Below the pieces are notes generated by a model. It worked only from the letters and a program-made list of their open reading frames with translations, did not search any database and was not told the origin of the DNA. DNA of 43,976 bases from Desulfomonile tiedjei (lineage in GTDB: Bacteria > Desulfobacterota > Desulfomonilia > Desulfomonilales > Desulfomonilaceae), in NCBI GenBank assembly GCA_016212935.1, contig JACRDE010000435.1:1-43976 (forward strand), written 5' to 3'. The stretch's first letter is position 1. Each line of letters starts with the position of its first letter. Shown here piece after piece: positions 33,980 through 43,020 of the stretch. The position numbers and the translations under genes are program-made.

Positions 33980-35575
33980 ATGCATCCTATGGAATCAGCC
34001 CTTAAAGACGTCAAGTACCGGGTGGACTCTGGTAACAACCCTTCCAGACTAAAATACTGTGTGAATGGTGAGTGGCTGGAATCAACGACAACAAAATACA
34101 TGGACTGCTACAATCCTTCGACCGGCAAAGTGATTGCTCACGCCCCTCAGTGCACGGTGAATGAAGTAGAATCCGCCATTGCCGCCGCAAAAGCGGCTTT
34201 TCCAGCTTGGTCCAAGACTCCGCCAAACAAGCGGGTGCAGGTACTTTTTCGCATGAAAGCCCTCCTGGATGAGCACCTCGAAGAGCTGACCTATCTGCTC
34301 TGCAAGGAAGAGGGCAAATCCTGGACTGAGTCTATGGGCGATATCCTGAAGGTAAATGAGGTTGTGGAATTCGCTTGCGGAATACCGGACCTCATGAAGG
34401 GTGAGTCCATAATGAACATCTCATCCGGATACGATACGGTTCTGTATCATCATCCGCTGGGGGTGTTCGCGGGCATTCCGCCGTGGAATTTTCCCGCAAT
34501 GATACCTCATGGTTGGATGGCGCCTCTTTGTATAGCCACAGGAAACACGCTGGTTCTGAAAGCCGCAAGTTTTGTCCCTCAGTCGGCAATGCGCATTCTG
34601 GAACTCTGGTATGAAGCCGGACTGCCCAGGGGCGTTATCAATATCGTGACTGCTGGAAGAAACGAAGCAGAGATTCTCTTGAGACATCCCGACATAGTGG
34701 GAGTATCTTTTGTAGGCTCCACAAAAGTAGGTCGTCATATATATGCTACTGCCGCTGCTAATGGAAAACGCGTTCAGGCATTGACCGAAGCGAAGAATCA
34801 CGCTCTTATTCTGCGAGACTGCAAACTCGACAGAACCGCCAACGGGATTATCAATGCATTCTGCGGCTGCGCCGGGGAACGTTGCATGGCTTTGCCGGTT
34901 ATCTGCGTGGAAGATGCGATCGCTGACGAGTTGACTGCAAAACTAAAGACTTTTGCTGCACAGAGAAAGATAGGCGTAGCGTATGACAAATCTACGGAAT
35001 TGGGACCCGTTGTGAATGGAGGTCATCTGAAGTTTGTCACCGAATGGATAGAGAAAGGAATTCAAGAGGGAGCTGAACTCTCGCTTGACGGACGAAATCC
35101 GAGTGTTCCGCCGGAATGCAAGGATGGATTTTTCGTTGGACCCACGATTCTCGACCATGTCAAAACAGGTATGACATGCGGTGACCAGGAAATCTTCGGA
35201 CCGGTGCTCTGTGTCAAGCGTGTGAAGGATTACGAAGAAGGTTTGGCCATGATGAACGCGAGCGAATTTGCCAACGGCTCCGTAATCTACACGCAGAATG
35301 GATATTATGCGAGAGATTTTGCCTATCGAACACATGCCGGAATGGTGGGAATCAACGTAGGCATTCCGGTGCCGGTGGGAATCTTCGGTTTTACCGGACA
35401 CAAGAACTCTTTTTTCGGAGACCTTCACGTCATGGGAAAAGACGGCGTACGTTTCTACACAGAAGTAAAGAACGTCACTTCCACGTGGTTCAAAGAGGGC
35501 TCACAGATTTCCCAAAAGGTTGACACGTGGGACGGCACTATCACCTCTTTGCCCTCGGAAGACGAGAAGAAATAG
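33980..35575 (+). CDS. Methylmalonate-semialdehyde dehydrogenase-like CoA-acylating aldehyde dehydrogenase
   Basis: 531 residues, an aldehyde dehydrogenase of the MmsA subgroup. The cofactor-binding region reads VFAGIPPWNFPAMIPHGW, the catalytic nucleophile is Cys302 in GCAGERCMALP, and the C-terminal FGFTGHKNSFFGD stretch is characteristic of MMSDH, which forms acyl-CoA from semialdehydes with NAD. The TEAKNH motif matches the family's AKNH. The frame opens at 33866, but ATG 33980 has AAAGGAGACGGAA upstream. It is somewhat longer than usual because of an N-terminal extension. With the GlcD/GlcF-like genes downstream it suggests oxidation of a hydroxy acid, then of a semialdehyde. Exact substrate unknown. 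Confidence 0.87.
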   Translation: MHPMESALKDVKYRVDSGNNPSRLKYCVNGEWLESTTTKYMDCYNPSTGKVIAHAPQCTVNEVESAIAAAKAAFPAWSKTPPNKRVQVLFRMKALLDEHLEELTYLLCKEEGKSWTESMGDILKVNEVVEFACGIPDLMKGESIMNISSGYDTVLYHHPLGVFAGIPPWNFPAMIPHGWMAPLCIATGNTLVLKAASFVPQSAMRILELWYEAGLPRGVINIVTAGRNEAEILLRHPDIVGVSFVGSTKVGRHIYATAAANGKRVQALTEAKNHALILRDCKLDRTANGIINAFCGCAGERCMALPVICVEDAIADELTAKLKTFAAQRKIGVAYDKSTELGPVVNGGHLKFVTEWIEKGIQEGAELSLDGRNPSVPPECKDGFFVGPTILDHVKTGMTCGDQEIFGPVLCVKRVKDYEEGLAMMNASEFANGSVIYTQNGYYARDFAYRTHAGMVGINVGIPVPVGIFGFTGHKNSFFGDLHVMGKDGVRFYTEVKNVTSTWFKEGSQISQKVDTWDGTITSLPSEDEKK

Positions 35576-35652
35576 CTCGGCATGGAGTCGAGTGTCCACA
35601 CATTTGTGACAGCCTCCGCCGAGAATCAAAAATCGGTGGTCAGTCTTCATAC

Positions 35653-35683
35653 TGCAGGAAGGGAAACGTTCTCCTTTCCTGCA
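35653..35683 (+). other. Intercistronic hairpin
   Basis: TGCAGGAA (35653-35660) pairs with TTCCTGCA (35676-35683), with a further GGA/TCC pairing after one mismatch and a 7-nt loop. It lies between the dehydrogenase and flavoprotein genes and has no T-run, so it is more likely an RNA-processing or stabilising stem than a terminator. Confidence 0.45.
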
Positions 35684-35763
35684 AGACAATGAGCGGCGAG
35701 ATTAGTATCCCGCACGTAGGCTTGGCTGTTCCCCTTTTTCAAGAACTCAGGAAGGAGGTCCAG

Positions 35764-37239
35764 ATGTCTGAGTTGAGCAGTCCACAGAAAGAACCTGTTT
35801 TCGCCGCAACGGATGTCGGAAAGGTAGACTCCGTGCTCAGGGAACTTAGCAAGATTGTTGGCGAGTCAAACTGTACCGCTGCGAGACACATTCGTTATGC
35901 CTACTCGTATGATCTTAGTTTTGTAAAACCCAAGCTGCCCGACTATGTGGTCATGGCTGAGACGGTTGAGCAGATCCAGGGACTTCTCCGGTTTGCCAAT
36001 AAGGAGAAAATCCCTGTGGTGCCTTACACTGCCGGCACAAATATCGGCGGTCTCACTATTCCCGAACGCGGGGGCATTCTTCTGGATCTAAAGAAGATGA
36101 ACAAGATTGTCGACATAGATCCCGAAGCTCACGTCGCCGTCATCGAGCCTGGGGTTTCCCACGCCAAACTGGCGGATGCTCTGTACAAGCACAAATTAAG
36201 ATTTGGTTGGCCGGTTGGGCCTCCTTCGGCCTCGGTGCTGGCTTGCGCTGTTTCTCACGGGATTGGGGGATTGAACGCAAGGTATGGGTTGAACAGCCAG
36301 GAAATCACAAGCATGGAGGTGGTCTTGCCTACCGGCGAGCTAGTGAGGGTAGGATCGTGCGCCATCAGACACGACGCCTGGCACAGCTGTCTGCCACTTC
36401 CTCAACTCGATGGCCTTTTCAAAGGATGGCTGGGATCGACCGGTGTCGTCACAAAGATAGGCATCAGCGTGCATCCGATTCCCCCCCTTCTCAAAGTCTT
36501 TACCGTATCATGCGACAATGTTGAGGACATTTACTCCTACATGTTGAATTTAAGCAATTACGAAATCTGTGACGATCTCACCGCGGTTTCCTGGTGGCTT
36601 GCCCAGGTTCCTATCCCCTATCCTTTCAAGCCCAAGCCTGATGGGGCTCCCGAGTGGTTTAGCTTTGCGACTACAACCTCGTGGACTGAGAAGGAAAGAG
36701 AGGCAAGAACGGAAATCTGGGAGACAGTCTTTGAAGAAGAGCAGAAAAAGAAGACTTCCATAAAGCGCACGGTTTATCCGGAAGAGGCCCTGAGAGGAAG
36801 AACACAACTGCCGAGCCAGGTGGTTGGTTCTACCAAGAATTACTGCAAGCAGGGCGGGGCTGGAATATCGTGGCCGGGAACCTTTACGCCCGCCAAAGTC
36901 TGGGCTCCTGTCTACAATAAGTGGAGAGAGATCCTCATCGGCCACAACCTTTCACCGTCTGTCCGTATGAGCATGTATCGGGGCGTTCACTACGGAATGC
37001 TCAGGGCTATGATTCCATTTAACAAACAGAACGCTGAAGAGACTGAAAACGCAAGACGGGCAATTGTTGAGTGCCTCAAAGTTGATTTGGAAGCAGGTGG
37101 AATTCCTTATAAACCACCTATTGATTTTGCCAATGAGATCAATCAACGAGCCAGTCCAGGATATCTGGATCTTTTGAGAAGAGTGAAAAAATTCCTGGAT
37201 CCGAACGATATCATGAATCCAGGCAAACTCGGCATATAA
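35764..37239 (+). CDS. FAD-binding oxidase/dehydrogenase, GlcD/lactate dehydrogenase-like
   Basis: 491 residues. The N-terminal part is an FAD_binding_4 (PCMH/VAO-type) domain (about 60-235), with PVVPYTAGTNIGGLTIPERGGILLDLKKMNKI and a later GLNARYGLNSQEI. The C-terminal part is an FAD-oxidase C domain ending FLDPNDIMNPGKLGI, as in GlcD and D-lactate dehydrogenases. The frame is open back to 35527 inside the previous gene, but ATG 35764 follows GGAAGGAGGTCCAG, an almost perfect ribosome site. Together with the GlcF-like protein encoded 35 nt downstream it should oxidise a 2-hydroxy acid and pass electrons through the iron-sulfur subunit. Confidence 0.9.
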   Translation: MSELSSPQKEPVFAATDVGKVDSVLRELSKIVGESNCTAARHIRYAYSYDLSFVKPKLPDYVVMAETVEQIQGLLRFANKEKIPVVPYTAGTNIGGLTIPERGGILLDLKKMNKIVDIDPEAHVAVIEPGVSHAKLADALYKHKLRFGWPVGPPSASVLACAVSHGIGGLNARYGLNSQEITSMEVVLPTGELVRVGSCAIRHDAWHSCLPLPQLDGLFKGWLGSTGVVTKIGISVHPIPPLLKVFTVSCDNVEDIYSYMLNLSNYEICDDLTAVSWWLAQVPIPYPFKPKPDGAPEWFSFATTTSWTEKEREARTEIWETVFEEEQKKKTSIKRTVYPEEALRGRTQLPSQVVGSTKNYCKQGGAGISWPGTFTPAKVWAPVYNKWREILIGHNLSPSVRMSMYRGVHYGMLRAMIPFNKQNAEETENARRAIVECLKVDLEAGGIPYKPPIDFANEINQRASPGYLDLLRRVKKFLDPNDIMNPGKLGI

Positions 37240-37274
37240 GCAATCAAAAATACAGATTTGAACTGTGAGGAACA

Positions 37275-38603
37275 ATGGACTGGAAGATTGCGGAGCTGAA
37301 AGAGCTAGAGGATAAAATCTGGAGGTGCACCGCATGCGGTACCTGTAAGATAGCGTATGACTACGGTCCACCACCAACGTTTGGCGAAATTTGCCCTGCA
37401 GGGACCGAATTTGGATTCGAAGGCTTCATGGCTTCCAAAGGGAAGATCGCTTTTGCTCGAGGCATCCTGAGTGGCGAGCTTCCGTGGGACGAAGAACTGC
37501 TGGAAGCCATTTACAAGTGTACCGTTTGCGCGGGTTGTCAAAACCAATGCCAGCTAGATCACAAGCCTTTCATCCCGGAAATCATAGAGGCGATGAGGCG
37601 CAAGGCGGTAGAGGAAGGCGTGGGGCCCATGCCCCTGCATAAAAACCTCCTGCAGTCTATGAAGAACTACAATAATCCGTACCAGGGCCCGAGGCGAGTG
37701 AGAACAGATTGGACTCGTCCGTTCAAGAAGGCCGGTAAACCCATCAAGGATTTAAACAAGGAACCTGCGCCGGTGCTTTTCTTTGTGGGATGCACTGGGG
37801 CGTTTAACACAGCGGCGAGAGCTGTCCCCACCTCAACAGCGTCTATTTTCCAAAAACTTGGGATGGATTTCGGAATCCTGGGTGAGAACGAGATATGCTG
37901 CGGCTCTACGGCAATGCGGGTGGGGGATTCAGAAGAATTCAAGAGAGTAGCCACGAAGAATCTGGAGACCTTCAAATGGTTGCGCGACGAACGCGGGGTC
38001 AAAACAATCATCAGTTCCTGCGCCGGTTGTTATCGGGCGATCAAGAAGGACTATTCGCTGTCTTCTGAATACGACAAAGTAATGGAAGGCATTGAAGTCG
38101 TACATACGGCTGATTACCTAAGTCGTCTCCATAAAGAAGGAAAGCTCAAATTCAGGGGTGAGCTTCCATGGAAAGTCACCTACCATGATCCGTGCCACAC
38201 GGGTAGGCATTTGAACAAGTTTATTATTGACCACGAAGGTAAGGAGCTCTGGAAAGGAGCCTATCTGGATGTGGATCAGAGCGAGTGTCTTTACGAACAA
38301 CCTAGAGATCTTTTGAAAGCCATTCCTGGAATTGAATTTCTGGAAATGAAACGGAATCGAGCCAACTCATTTTGCTGCGGAGGAGGAGGAGGCGTGATGA
38401 CCGGTTTTGGAGATTGGGCGAGAAAGAATGCCAGTTTGAGAGTCCAGGAAGGAATGGATACTGGAGCCGAAAGGATTGTATCGATCTGTCCCTTCTGCCA
38501 TTTCAATCTTAATGAAGGCGCAAAGAGAATCGGCTCTCAGGTCCAAGTTCACGATCTGACAGAGCTGGTTGATCAAGTTCTTGTTGGGTGTGATGGCGAC
38601 TGA
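37275..38603 (+). CDS. GlcF/HdrD-like iron-sulfur subunit with an unusual first cluster motif
   Basis: 442 residues with two N-terminal cysteine motifs and two CCG domains. The first motif is CTACGTC, but the fourth Cys lies 15 residues later in EICPAG, unlike the compact CX2CX2CX3CP. The second is CTVCAGCQNQC without the trailing Pro. The CCG domains are FFVGCTG...ICCGSTAMRVGD and YHDPCHTGRH...FCCGGGGG...SICPFCHFN. The second domain has an insertion of about 30 residues between YHDPCH and CCG relative to the homologue at 24071. It is the likely electron acceptor of the flavoprotein encoded just upstream, delivering electrons to quinone or a heterodisulfide-type partner. ATG 37275 has GAGGAACA upstream. 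Confidence 0.88.
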   Translation: MDWKIAELKELEDKIWRCTACGTCKIAYDYGPPPTFGEICPAGTEFGFEGFMASKGKIAFARGILSGELPWDEELLEAIYKCTVCAGCQNQCQLDHKPFIPEIIEAMRRKAVEEGVGPMPLHKNLLQSMKNYNNPYQGPRRVRTDWTRPFKKAGKPIKDLNKEPAPVLFFVGCTGAFNTAARAVPTSTASIFQKLGMDFGILGENEICCGSTAMRVGDSEEFKRVATKNLETFKWLRDERGVKTIISSCAGCYRAIKKDYSLSSEYDKVMEGIEVVHTADYLSRLHKEGKLKFRGELPWKVTYHDPCHTGRHLNKFIIDHEGKELWKGAYLDVDQSECLYEQPRDLLKAIPGIEFLEMKRNRANSFCCGGGGGVMTGFGDWARKNASLRVQEGMDTGAERIVSICPFCHFNLNEGAKRIGSQVQVHDLTELVDQVLVGCDGD

Positions 38604-38619
38604 GCTGCACCTTAAAGAA

Positions 38620-38659
38620 ACTGAGACTTGGCATCGGCAACTATAGGCCAGGTCTCAGT
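38620..38659 (+). terminator. Strong hairpin after the GlcF-like gene, possible terminator
   Basis: ACTGAGACTTGGC (38620-38632) pairs with GCCAGGTCTCAGT (38647-38659) with one wobble over 13 positions, beginning 17 nt after the stop. Only a TTC follows, so factor-independent termination would be weak. It may instead protect the upstream mRNA. Confidence 0.45.
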
Positions 38660-38964
38660 TCAATGTCCTAATGAATCCGGAAAGGAGGTAGTTGATTCTA
38701 GAGTACCGCGAAGAGAACTGTCAGGATGTGGTGCCGTTGCACGCAAGGCAGGTGCCGTATCAGCTTGCAGCACAGCGTTATTGCTTTTGATGATGCTGCG
38801 TCGGTGTCGACCGATTGCATCTGGCTTTTGTCAATCGATTGAGGGAATCGATTGGAGTTTCCAGAAGGAATAGTCGGCTTTGAGTGATCGTGGGCGACCA
38901 TGGCTCCGATGGGTCAAAAGGTTATCTTCAACATGTCTCGGTCTGGTAAATGAAAGGTGATACC
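38660..38964. other. Intergenic region before the MFS gene
   Basis: About 300 nt without a supported gene. An isolated ribosome-site-like GGAAAGGAGGTAG near 38679 is not followed by a start codon in useful distance. It may carry a promoter for the MFS gene, but none stands out. Confidence 0.4.
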
Positions 38965-40302
38965 ATGAGTCAATCAAACGTAGAAGCGGTTGCTGGGAGT
39001 GTTCAGTATTCAGATTCAGCAGCGCAGATGCTTAAATACAGATGGATCTGTTATGGAATGCTGTTGCTGACCTATATCTTTGTTTACTTCGATCGCGTGG
39101 CCCCTGCAGTAATAGCGCCGGAACTTATGAAAGAGTTCGGCTTGACGGCTACAAGCTTGGGCATTTTGTCGTCAATGTATTTCTATCCCTATGCTGCAAT
39201 GCAGATCCCATCGGGTATTTTATCGGATCGCTTTGGCCCCAGGATTTCAGTGACCGTTTTCTTTATCATAGCGGCCATCGGTACAGCGCTTTTCGGCCTG
39301 GCCTACACTTTCGGATGGATTATCTTTGGCCGTTTCCTTATGGGAGTCGGTGTCGCGGTCGTGTGGATACCCTGTATGAGAATCTTGGCCAACTGGTTCC
39401 GACCCAAGGAGTTCGCCACGCTTACGGGTGTGATGCTCACCGTGGGCAATGCCGGCGCAGTGCTAGCCGCTGCTCCTCTGGCTTTCCTAGTTGGTATCGT
39501 TGGTTGGAGGGCGTCCTTCTACTGGCTTGGAGCTTTCATGGCTATTGTTGCTATCTTGAATTTTATTGTTCTAAGAAACAAGCCAAGCGACAAGAATCTC
39601 CCCACAGTTTCAGAGATAGATGGAGTCGATTATTATTCTGTCCAGACTACTCAAAAAGTCAGTTTTGGCGAAAACGTAAAAAGGCTGTTCGGGATGAAGA
39701 ACTATTGGCTAATAGCCATATACGCATTTGTGATCTATGGGACCGTCATGGGCTTCCAGGGTCTATGGTGCATCCCGTTCCTGCAGCAGACCTACGGCCT
39801 TCCGAAACAAGAAGCAGCTAACATATTGATGTTATGGCCGATTGGTATGGCACTGGGTTGCTTTGCTTTTGGGTATATTTCCGACCGGATTTTGAAATCC
39901 CGAAGGAATGCTTCATTCTATGGCATCATCATTTACGCCCTCACTTGGTTACCTTTGGTGCTGTTCCCGGATAAGATTCCAGTAGGCATGTTTTATCCGC
40001 TTCTTTTCATCATGGGTTTCTTCTCTGGAGCTTACGTCCCCAACTATGCCCACATTGCAGAGGGACAACCGCACAGTTTCATTGCTACGGCGAATGGCAT
40101 GCTCAATATCTGGTATTTTGTTGGTGGGGCGCTATTCCAAGCTGTGATGGGAATGGTCTTGGATTGGTACGGCAAGGCCGGAGACAAATTTCCGGTTGCT
40201 GCCTATAAGGCGTCTTTTATAGCATGTATCATTGCTCTGGGGATTGGCGCAATAGCGATGTATTTCACGGCCGATACCAAAGTGCTGCAGAAAAAATCAT
40301 AA
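38965..40302 (+). CDS. Major facilitator superfamily transporter
   Basis: 445 residues with about twelve membrane segments. The N-terminal half contains the MFS signature GILSDRFGPR between helices 2 and 3 (about 85-94), and a related FGYISDRILKSRR appears between helices 8 and 9. The sequence type resembles anion/cation symporters and oxalate/organic-acid carriers. ATG 38965 with AAAGGTGATACC upstream is preferred over ATG 38950. It is transcribed with the catabolic genes, so it probably imports the substrate oxidised by them. Substrate unknown. Confidence 0.9.
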   Translation: MSQSNVEAVAGSVQYSDSAAQMLKYRWICYGMLLLTYIFVYFDRVAPAVIAPELMKEFGLTATSLGILSSMYFYPYAAMQIPSGILSDRFGPRISVTVFFIIAAIGTALFGLAYTFGWIIFGRFLMGVGVAVVWIPCMRILANWFRPKEFATLTGVMLTVGNAGAVLAAAPLAFLVGIVGWRASFYWLGAFMAIVAILNFIVLRNKPSDKNLPTVSEIDGVDYYSVQTTQKVSFGENVKRLFGMKNYWLIAIYAFVIYGTVMGFQGLWCIPFLQQTYGLPKQEAANILMLWPIGMALGCFAFGYISDRILKSRRNASFYGIIIYALTWLPLVLFPDKIPVGMFYPLLFIMGFFSGAYVPNYAHIAEGQPHSFIATANGMLNIWYFVGGALFQAVMGMVLDWYGKAGDKFPVAAYKASFIACIIALGIGAIAMYFTADTKVLQKKS

Positions 40303-40833
40303 CAAGAATAAAAAGCCCCAACGCTTGAGAGGTTTATAGGCATTCTTAGAGGTAATGTCGGCTATGCAGCTCCAAATTCTGGAAGATTGTCATTGCCAAG
40401 GCGTGCTAGCAGTTGCCAAAAATCATGTCTCTTTACTCGTCATTCCTGCGAAGGCAGGAATCCAGAATCTGGATCCAGGAGCGAGTCCGTGGTGACGGTA
40501 CCAATCGCATAGTTTGGACTATAGTCTTGGCAATCGGTGCAGTCTGTGGCAATCCCCCAAGTCCGAAATTTTGGGAAACTGTCCCGCGAGGCGCTGGATC
40601 GTTTCACTTCTCGCAATTACATGGTTGGACCGTGGCTGGGCGAGCAAGAATGAGTTGCTAATCCGACAGAACTTTCGAGAACTGCTATAGACCACTCCTC
40701 ACCGTTGGTTTGGGAGAAGCTCTAGGTTAACAGGGCTGGAGGATCAAGAATGGAGTAAATGACTCTGGCCCTGCTAGAAACATCGTGTCCACCTAATGCT
40801 GGTTTATTTCAAGATGATTTGGAGATTATTGAC
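40303..40833. other. Intergenic region with a dispersed palindromic repeat
   Basis: No gene is supported over these 530 nt. The one recognisable element is the GTCATTCC-type repeat at 40439. No promoter or riboswitch could be recognised before the methyltransferase gene; a cobalamin riboswitch was considered and its conserved core was not found. Confidence 0.45.
40439..40476. repeat. GTCATTCCTGCGAAGGCAGGAAT palindromic repeat
   Basis: The palindrome ATTCCTGCGAAGGCAGGAAT (40442-40461) follows GTC and is itself followed by CCAGAATCTGGATCCAGG, a second small palindrome. A degenerate version lies near 112-236. Such repeats are dispersed in many bacterial genomes and usually intergenic. Confidence 0.6.
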
Positions 40834-41850
40834 ATGACTCTTAAAAAGAAATTCATGAATCGTCTTACGGGTGCCAGTAACGACGAAACTCTTTTCGGGT
40901 GCACAACCACTTACGGAGTAGTAGATCTGATGGAGAAGTGCGGCCACCAAAGGCCACTTGCGGATACGGATCCTGTAGCGATGACTGAACTCGCCCTAGC
41001 GGGATACCGGTATGCCGGATTCGAGTGGGTCAAGGCAATGGGATGGGACATCACAGCCATCAGCGAAGCTCTCGGTTGTACTCTAGGCCCGACCGAAATC
41101 GATCGACAGTACTCTATCAAGGAACACCCATTCGCCGAAAGTCTTGAAGGGCTCGATTATCCCTCCGATTTTCTGCAAAGGGGCCGCTTCCCCATGTACA
41201 AACAACATTTCCAGATGCTTAAAGAAAAGGTCGGTGAAGAACTCGCCACCTTCGGAGAAACCGAGGGACCTTTTACCGCTGCAGCGAACCTGGTCGGAGC
41301 GGAACAGTTCATGAGGTGGACTATAAAGAATCCCGACGATGTCTTCAAGGTTCTGGAGGTCACCAAAATGGCTGCAGTTGACGCCATCAATTTTGCCTTC
41401 GATAACGGAGCCGATTACTACGTGTTAGCAGAACCGACTTCCGGACCCGCTGTCATGAGTGGAAGAGCTTGGGCAAAGTACATGCTTCCCCTCATGAAAG
41501 AGGTCGTGAGTAAATCCAAGGGACCTCTTGTACTACATATTTGCGGGAATACCGATTCCATTATACCCTTGATGTGTGATACGGGTGTTGCAGGAATCAG
41601 CATCGAGGAAAAGGCCGACATGAAAAAGGCGGTGGAAATTGCCCGGCCCAAGGGCGTTAAGGTTTTCGGAAACGTTGCGACAGCTACAACACTTTTCATG
41701 GGTAAACCAGAAGAGTGCTATCAGGAAGCAGTTGCAGCTCTCAACAATGGCACAGATTTTCTTACTCCCGGCTGTGGTATCGCTCCTCGCTCCCCTTTGG
41801 AAAACTTGCTCCAGATGAAGAAGGCAAGGGACGATTTCTATCGGAAATAA
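40834..41850 (+). CDS. Uroporphyrinogen decarboxylase-fold methyltransferase (MtaA/CmuA-like)
   Basis: 338 residues, a TIM-barrel of the UroD/MtaA family. Zinc ligands typical of methylcobalamin-dependent methyltransferases are visible: His235 and Cys237 (LHICGNTDS) and Cys314 (TPGCGIAPRSPLENL). True UroD enzymes lack this His-x-Cys...Cys set, so a methyltransferase acting with a corrinoid protein is more likely than a haem-pathway enzyme. ATG 40834 with GGAG 9 nt upstream is preferred over the frame start at 40759. No corrinoid-binding protein gene is visible in the window. It may demethylate an N- or O-methyl compound taken up by the MFS carrier. Confidence 0.86.
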   Translation: MTLKKKFMNRLTGASNDETLFGCTTTYGVVDLMEKCGHQRPLADTDPVAMTELALAGYRYAGFEWVKAMGWDITAISEALGCTLGPTEIDRQYSIKEHPFAESLEGLDYPSDFLQRGRFPMYKQHFQMLKEKVGEELATFGETEGPFTAAANLVGAEQFMRWTIKNPDDVFKVLEVTKMAAVDAINFAFDNGADYYVLAEPTSGPAVMSGRAWAKYMLPLMKEVVSKSKGPLVLHICGNTDSIIPLMCDTGVAGISIEEKADMKKAVEIARPKGVKVFGNVATATTLFMGKPEECYQEAVAALNNGTDFLTPGCGIAPRSPLENLLQMKKARDDFYRK

Positions 41851-41864
41851 ACCATACTCTCCCT

Positions 41865-41910
41865 TCCAATCCTTCCTGGCTTATTCCTCGGAGGGATTGG
41901 ATAGGACTTT
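41865..41910 (+). terminator. Candidate terminator after the methyltransferase gene
   Basis: TCCAATCCTTCC (41865-41876) pairs with GGAGGGATTGGA (41890-41901) through a 13-nt loop, followed shortly by TTTT (41907-41910). It lies 15 nt after the stop codon and partly covers the leader of the next gene. Confidence 0.45.
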
Positions 41911-41931
41911 TGTGGGCGTGCTTGGCAAATA

Positions 41932-43020
41932 ATGACAGGAAAGGTTTCAAATAGGCGTCCAATCTTCTTTGGCTGTGCGCTGGACCCTGACGAAAGGGAT
42001 GAATCGATTCAGGAAAAAATTCGTCTGAGTGGGACAGATTCTCAGAAGGATGACCCTTATTCTGAAATCATGAGACTTGTTCGTCAGGAACTCGCCCCAG
42101 ACACTTGGGAGGAAAGGGGCGTGATCGAAGTGCCACCATGGCTCCGTCCAATACCTCCAAGCATCGCGAGAAAAGATGTCACTCTGGACAACTTTGTCCA
42201 CTTCATAGATGGGAATGGGTGCCGGGATTTCGCGGAAGCAGCGGGTAAGTTCGTGGAAGAATGTATTTTTCCAGAAATCCCATGCATGATTGGTATTGAC
42301 CATTCTTTAACCGGTGGGGTGTTCGCTTCGTTGGTTTCATTCTATAGGCCCGACGATATCTCACTAATTATTGTCGACAGCCACGTGGACTCGTTGCCTA
42401 CATCGGCAATGTCAGGCGCTATCCAGTATGATGTCGCGACAAACCCCAATTCTGTGCATGATTCCAATGATCCGTTCCTACGAAATCGCTCCGATTCATA
42501 CAATGCCAGCTCGTTTCTCCATTATCTCTTGGAAGACGCCGTGATTGATCCGGAAAATCTTTATCTCATTGGCGTGAGTGATTATCCTGCCAAACGTGCT
42601 TTTCGGATCAAAGATGACAGGATAAGGCGTTATGTAGATTGTTACTCCTCCCTTAAAAAAAATGGCGCTAAGATTCTAACCAAGAAAGACTTGTCTTTTG
42701 GATCCACTGCGCTGAGTAATCTAATTCGTCGAGTAAGAACACCATACGTGTACATTTCTATAGACATGGACATCGGCGCACGGAATGCCCTTGGGGGCGT
42801 CAGGTTCCAAAACTATCAGGGAATAACAGAAAATCGGATATACAAGATAGCAAAATATCTGAGAGAACTATTAGATCGTGACGTCAATCTAGCCGGAATG
42901 GACGTGATGGAATTCAATCCGAGGCGGGCCGGTTCCGGGGAGACACAGAGTGATGATAGGACCTACCGAATAGCTTTCAACCTCATAAAGACTATTTGTT
43001 TTCAGCAGAAAAAACCCTGA
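41932..43020 (+). CDS. Arginase/agmatinase-fold (ureohydrolase) protein
   Basis: 362 residues. The six metal ligands of the ureohydrolase family are all recognisable: His124 in GIDHS, Asp149/His151/Asp153 in VDSHVD, and Asp278/Asp280 in SIDMD. The binuclear manganese site should therefore be intact. The protein is longer than usual, with a 110-residue N-terminal region before the GxDHS motif and an atypical, polar segment between the second and third motifs. The classical S-x-D-x-D-x-x-D-P ending is absent (SIDMDIGARN). It may hydrolyse a guanidino or amidino compound other than arginine. No strong ribosome site precedes ATG 41932. It follows the methyltransferase in the same direction. Confidence 0.83.
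   Translation: MTGKVSNRRPIFFGCALDPDERDESIQEKIRLSGTDSQKDDPYSEIMRLVRQELAPDTWEERGVIEVPPWLRPIPPSIARKDVTLDNFVHFIDGNGCRDFAEAAGKFVEECIFPEIPCMIGIDHSLTGGVFASLVSFYRPDDISLIIVDSHVDSLPTSAMSGAIQYDVATNPNSVHDSNDPFLRNRSDSYNASSFLHYLLEDAVIDPENLYLIGVSDYPAKRAFRIKDDRIRRYVDCYSSLKKNGAKILTKKDLSFGSTALSNLIRRVRTPYVYISIDMDIGARNALGGVRFQNYQGITENRIYKIAKYLRELLDRDVNLAGMDVMEFNPRRAGSGETQSDDRTYRIAFNLIKTICFQQKKP

Noticed and set aside
35527-35763. 79-residue N-terminal extension of the flavoprotein frame
   Set aside because: It overlaps the dehydrogenase gene, has low-complexity shadow sequence, and an almost perfect ribosome site precedes ATG 35764.
39042-39821. 259-residue frame overlapping the MFS gene in another frame
   Set aside because: It lies inside the MFS gene in the +2 frame, has a composition unlike a real protein, and lacks a ribosome site, whereas the MFS frame has clear helices and motifs.
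40303-40833. Possible cobalamin riboswitch before the corrinoid-type methyltransferase
   Set aside because: The conserved B12-box core and paired helices could not be found by eye.
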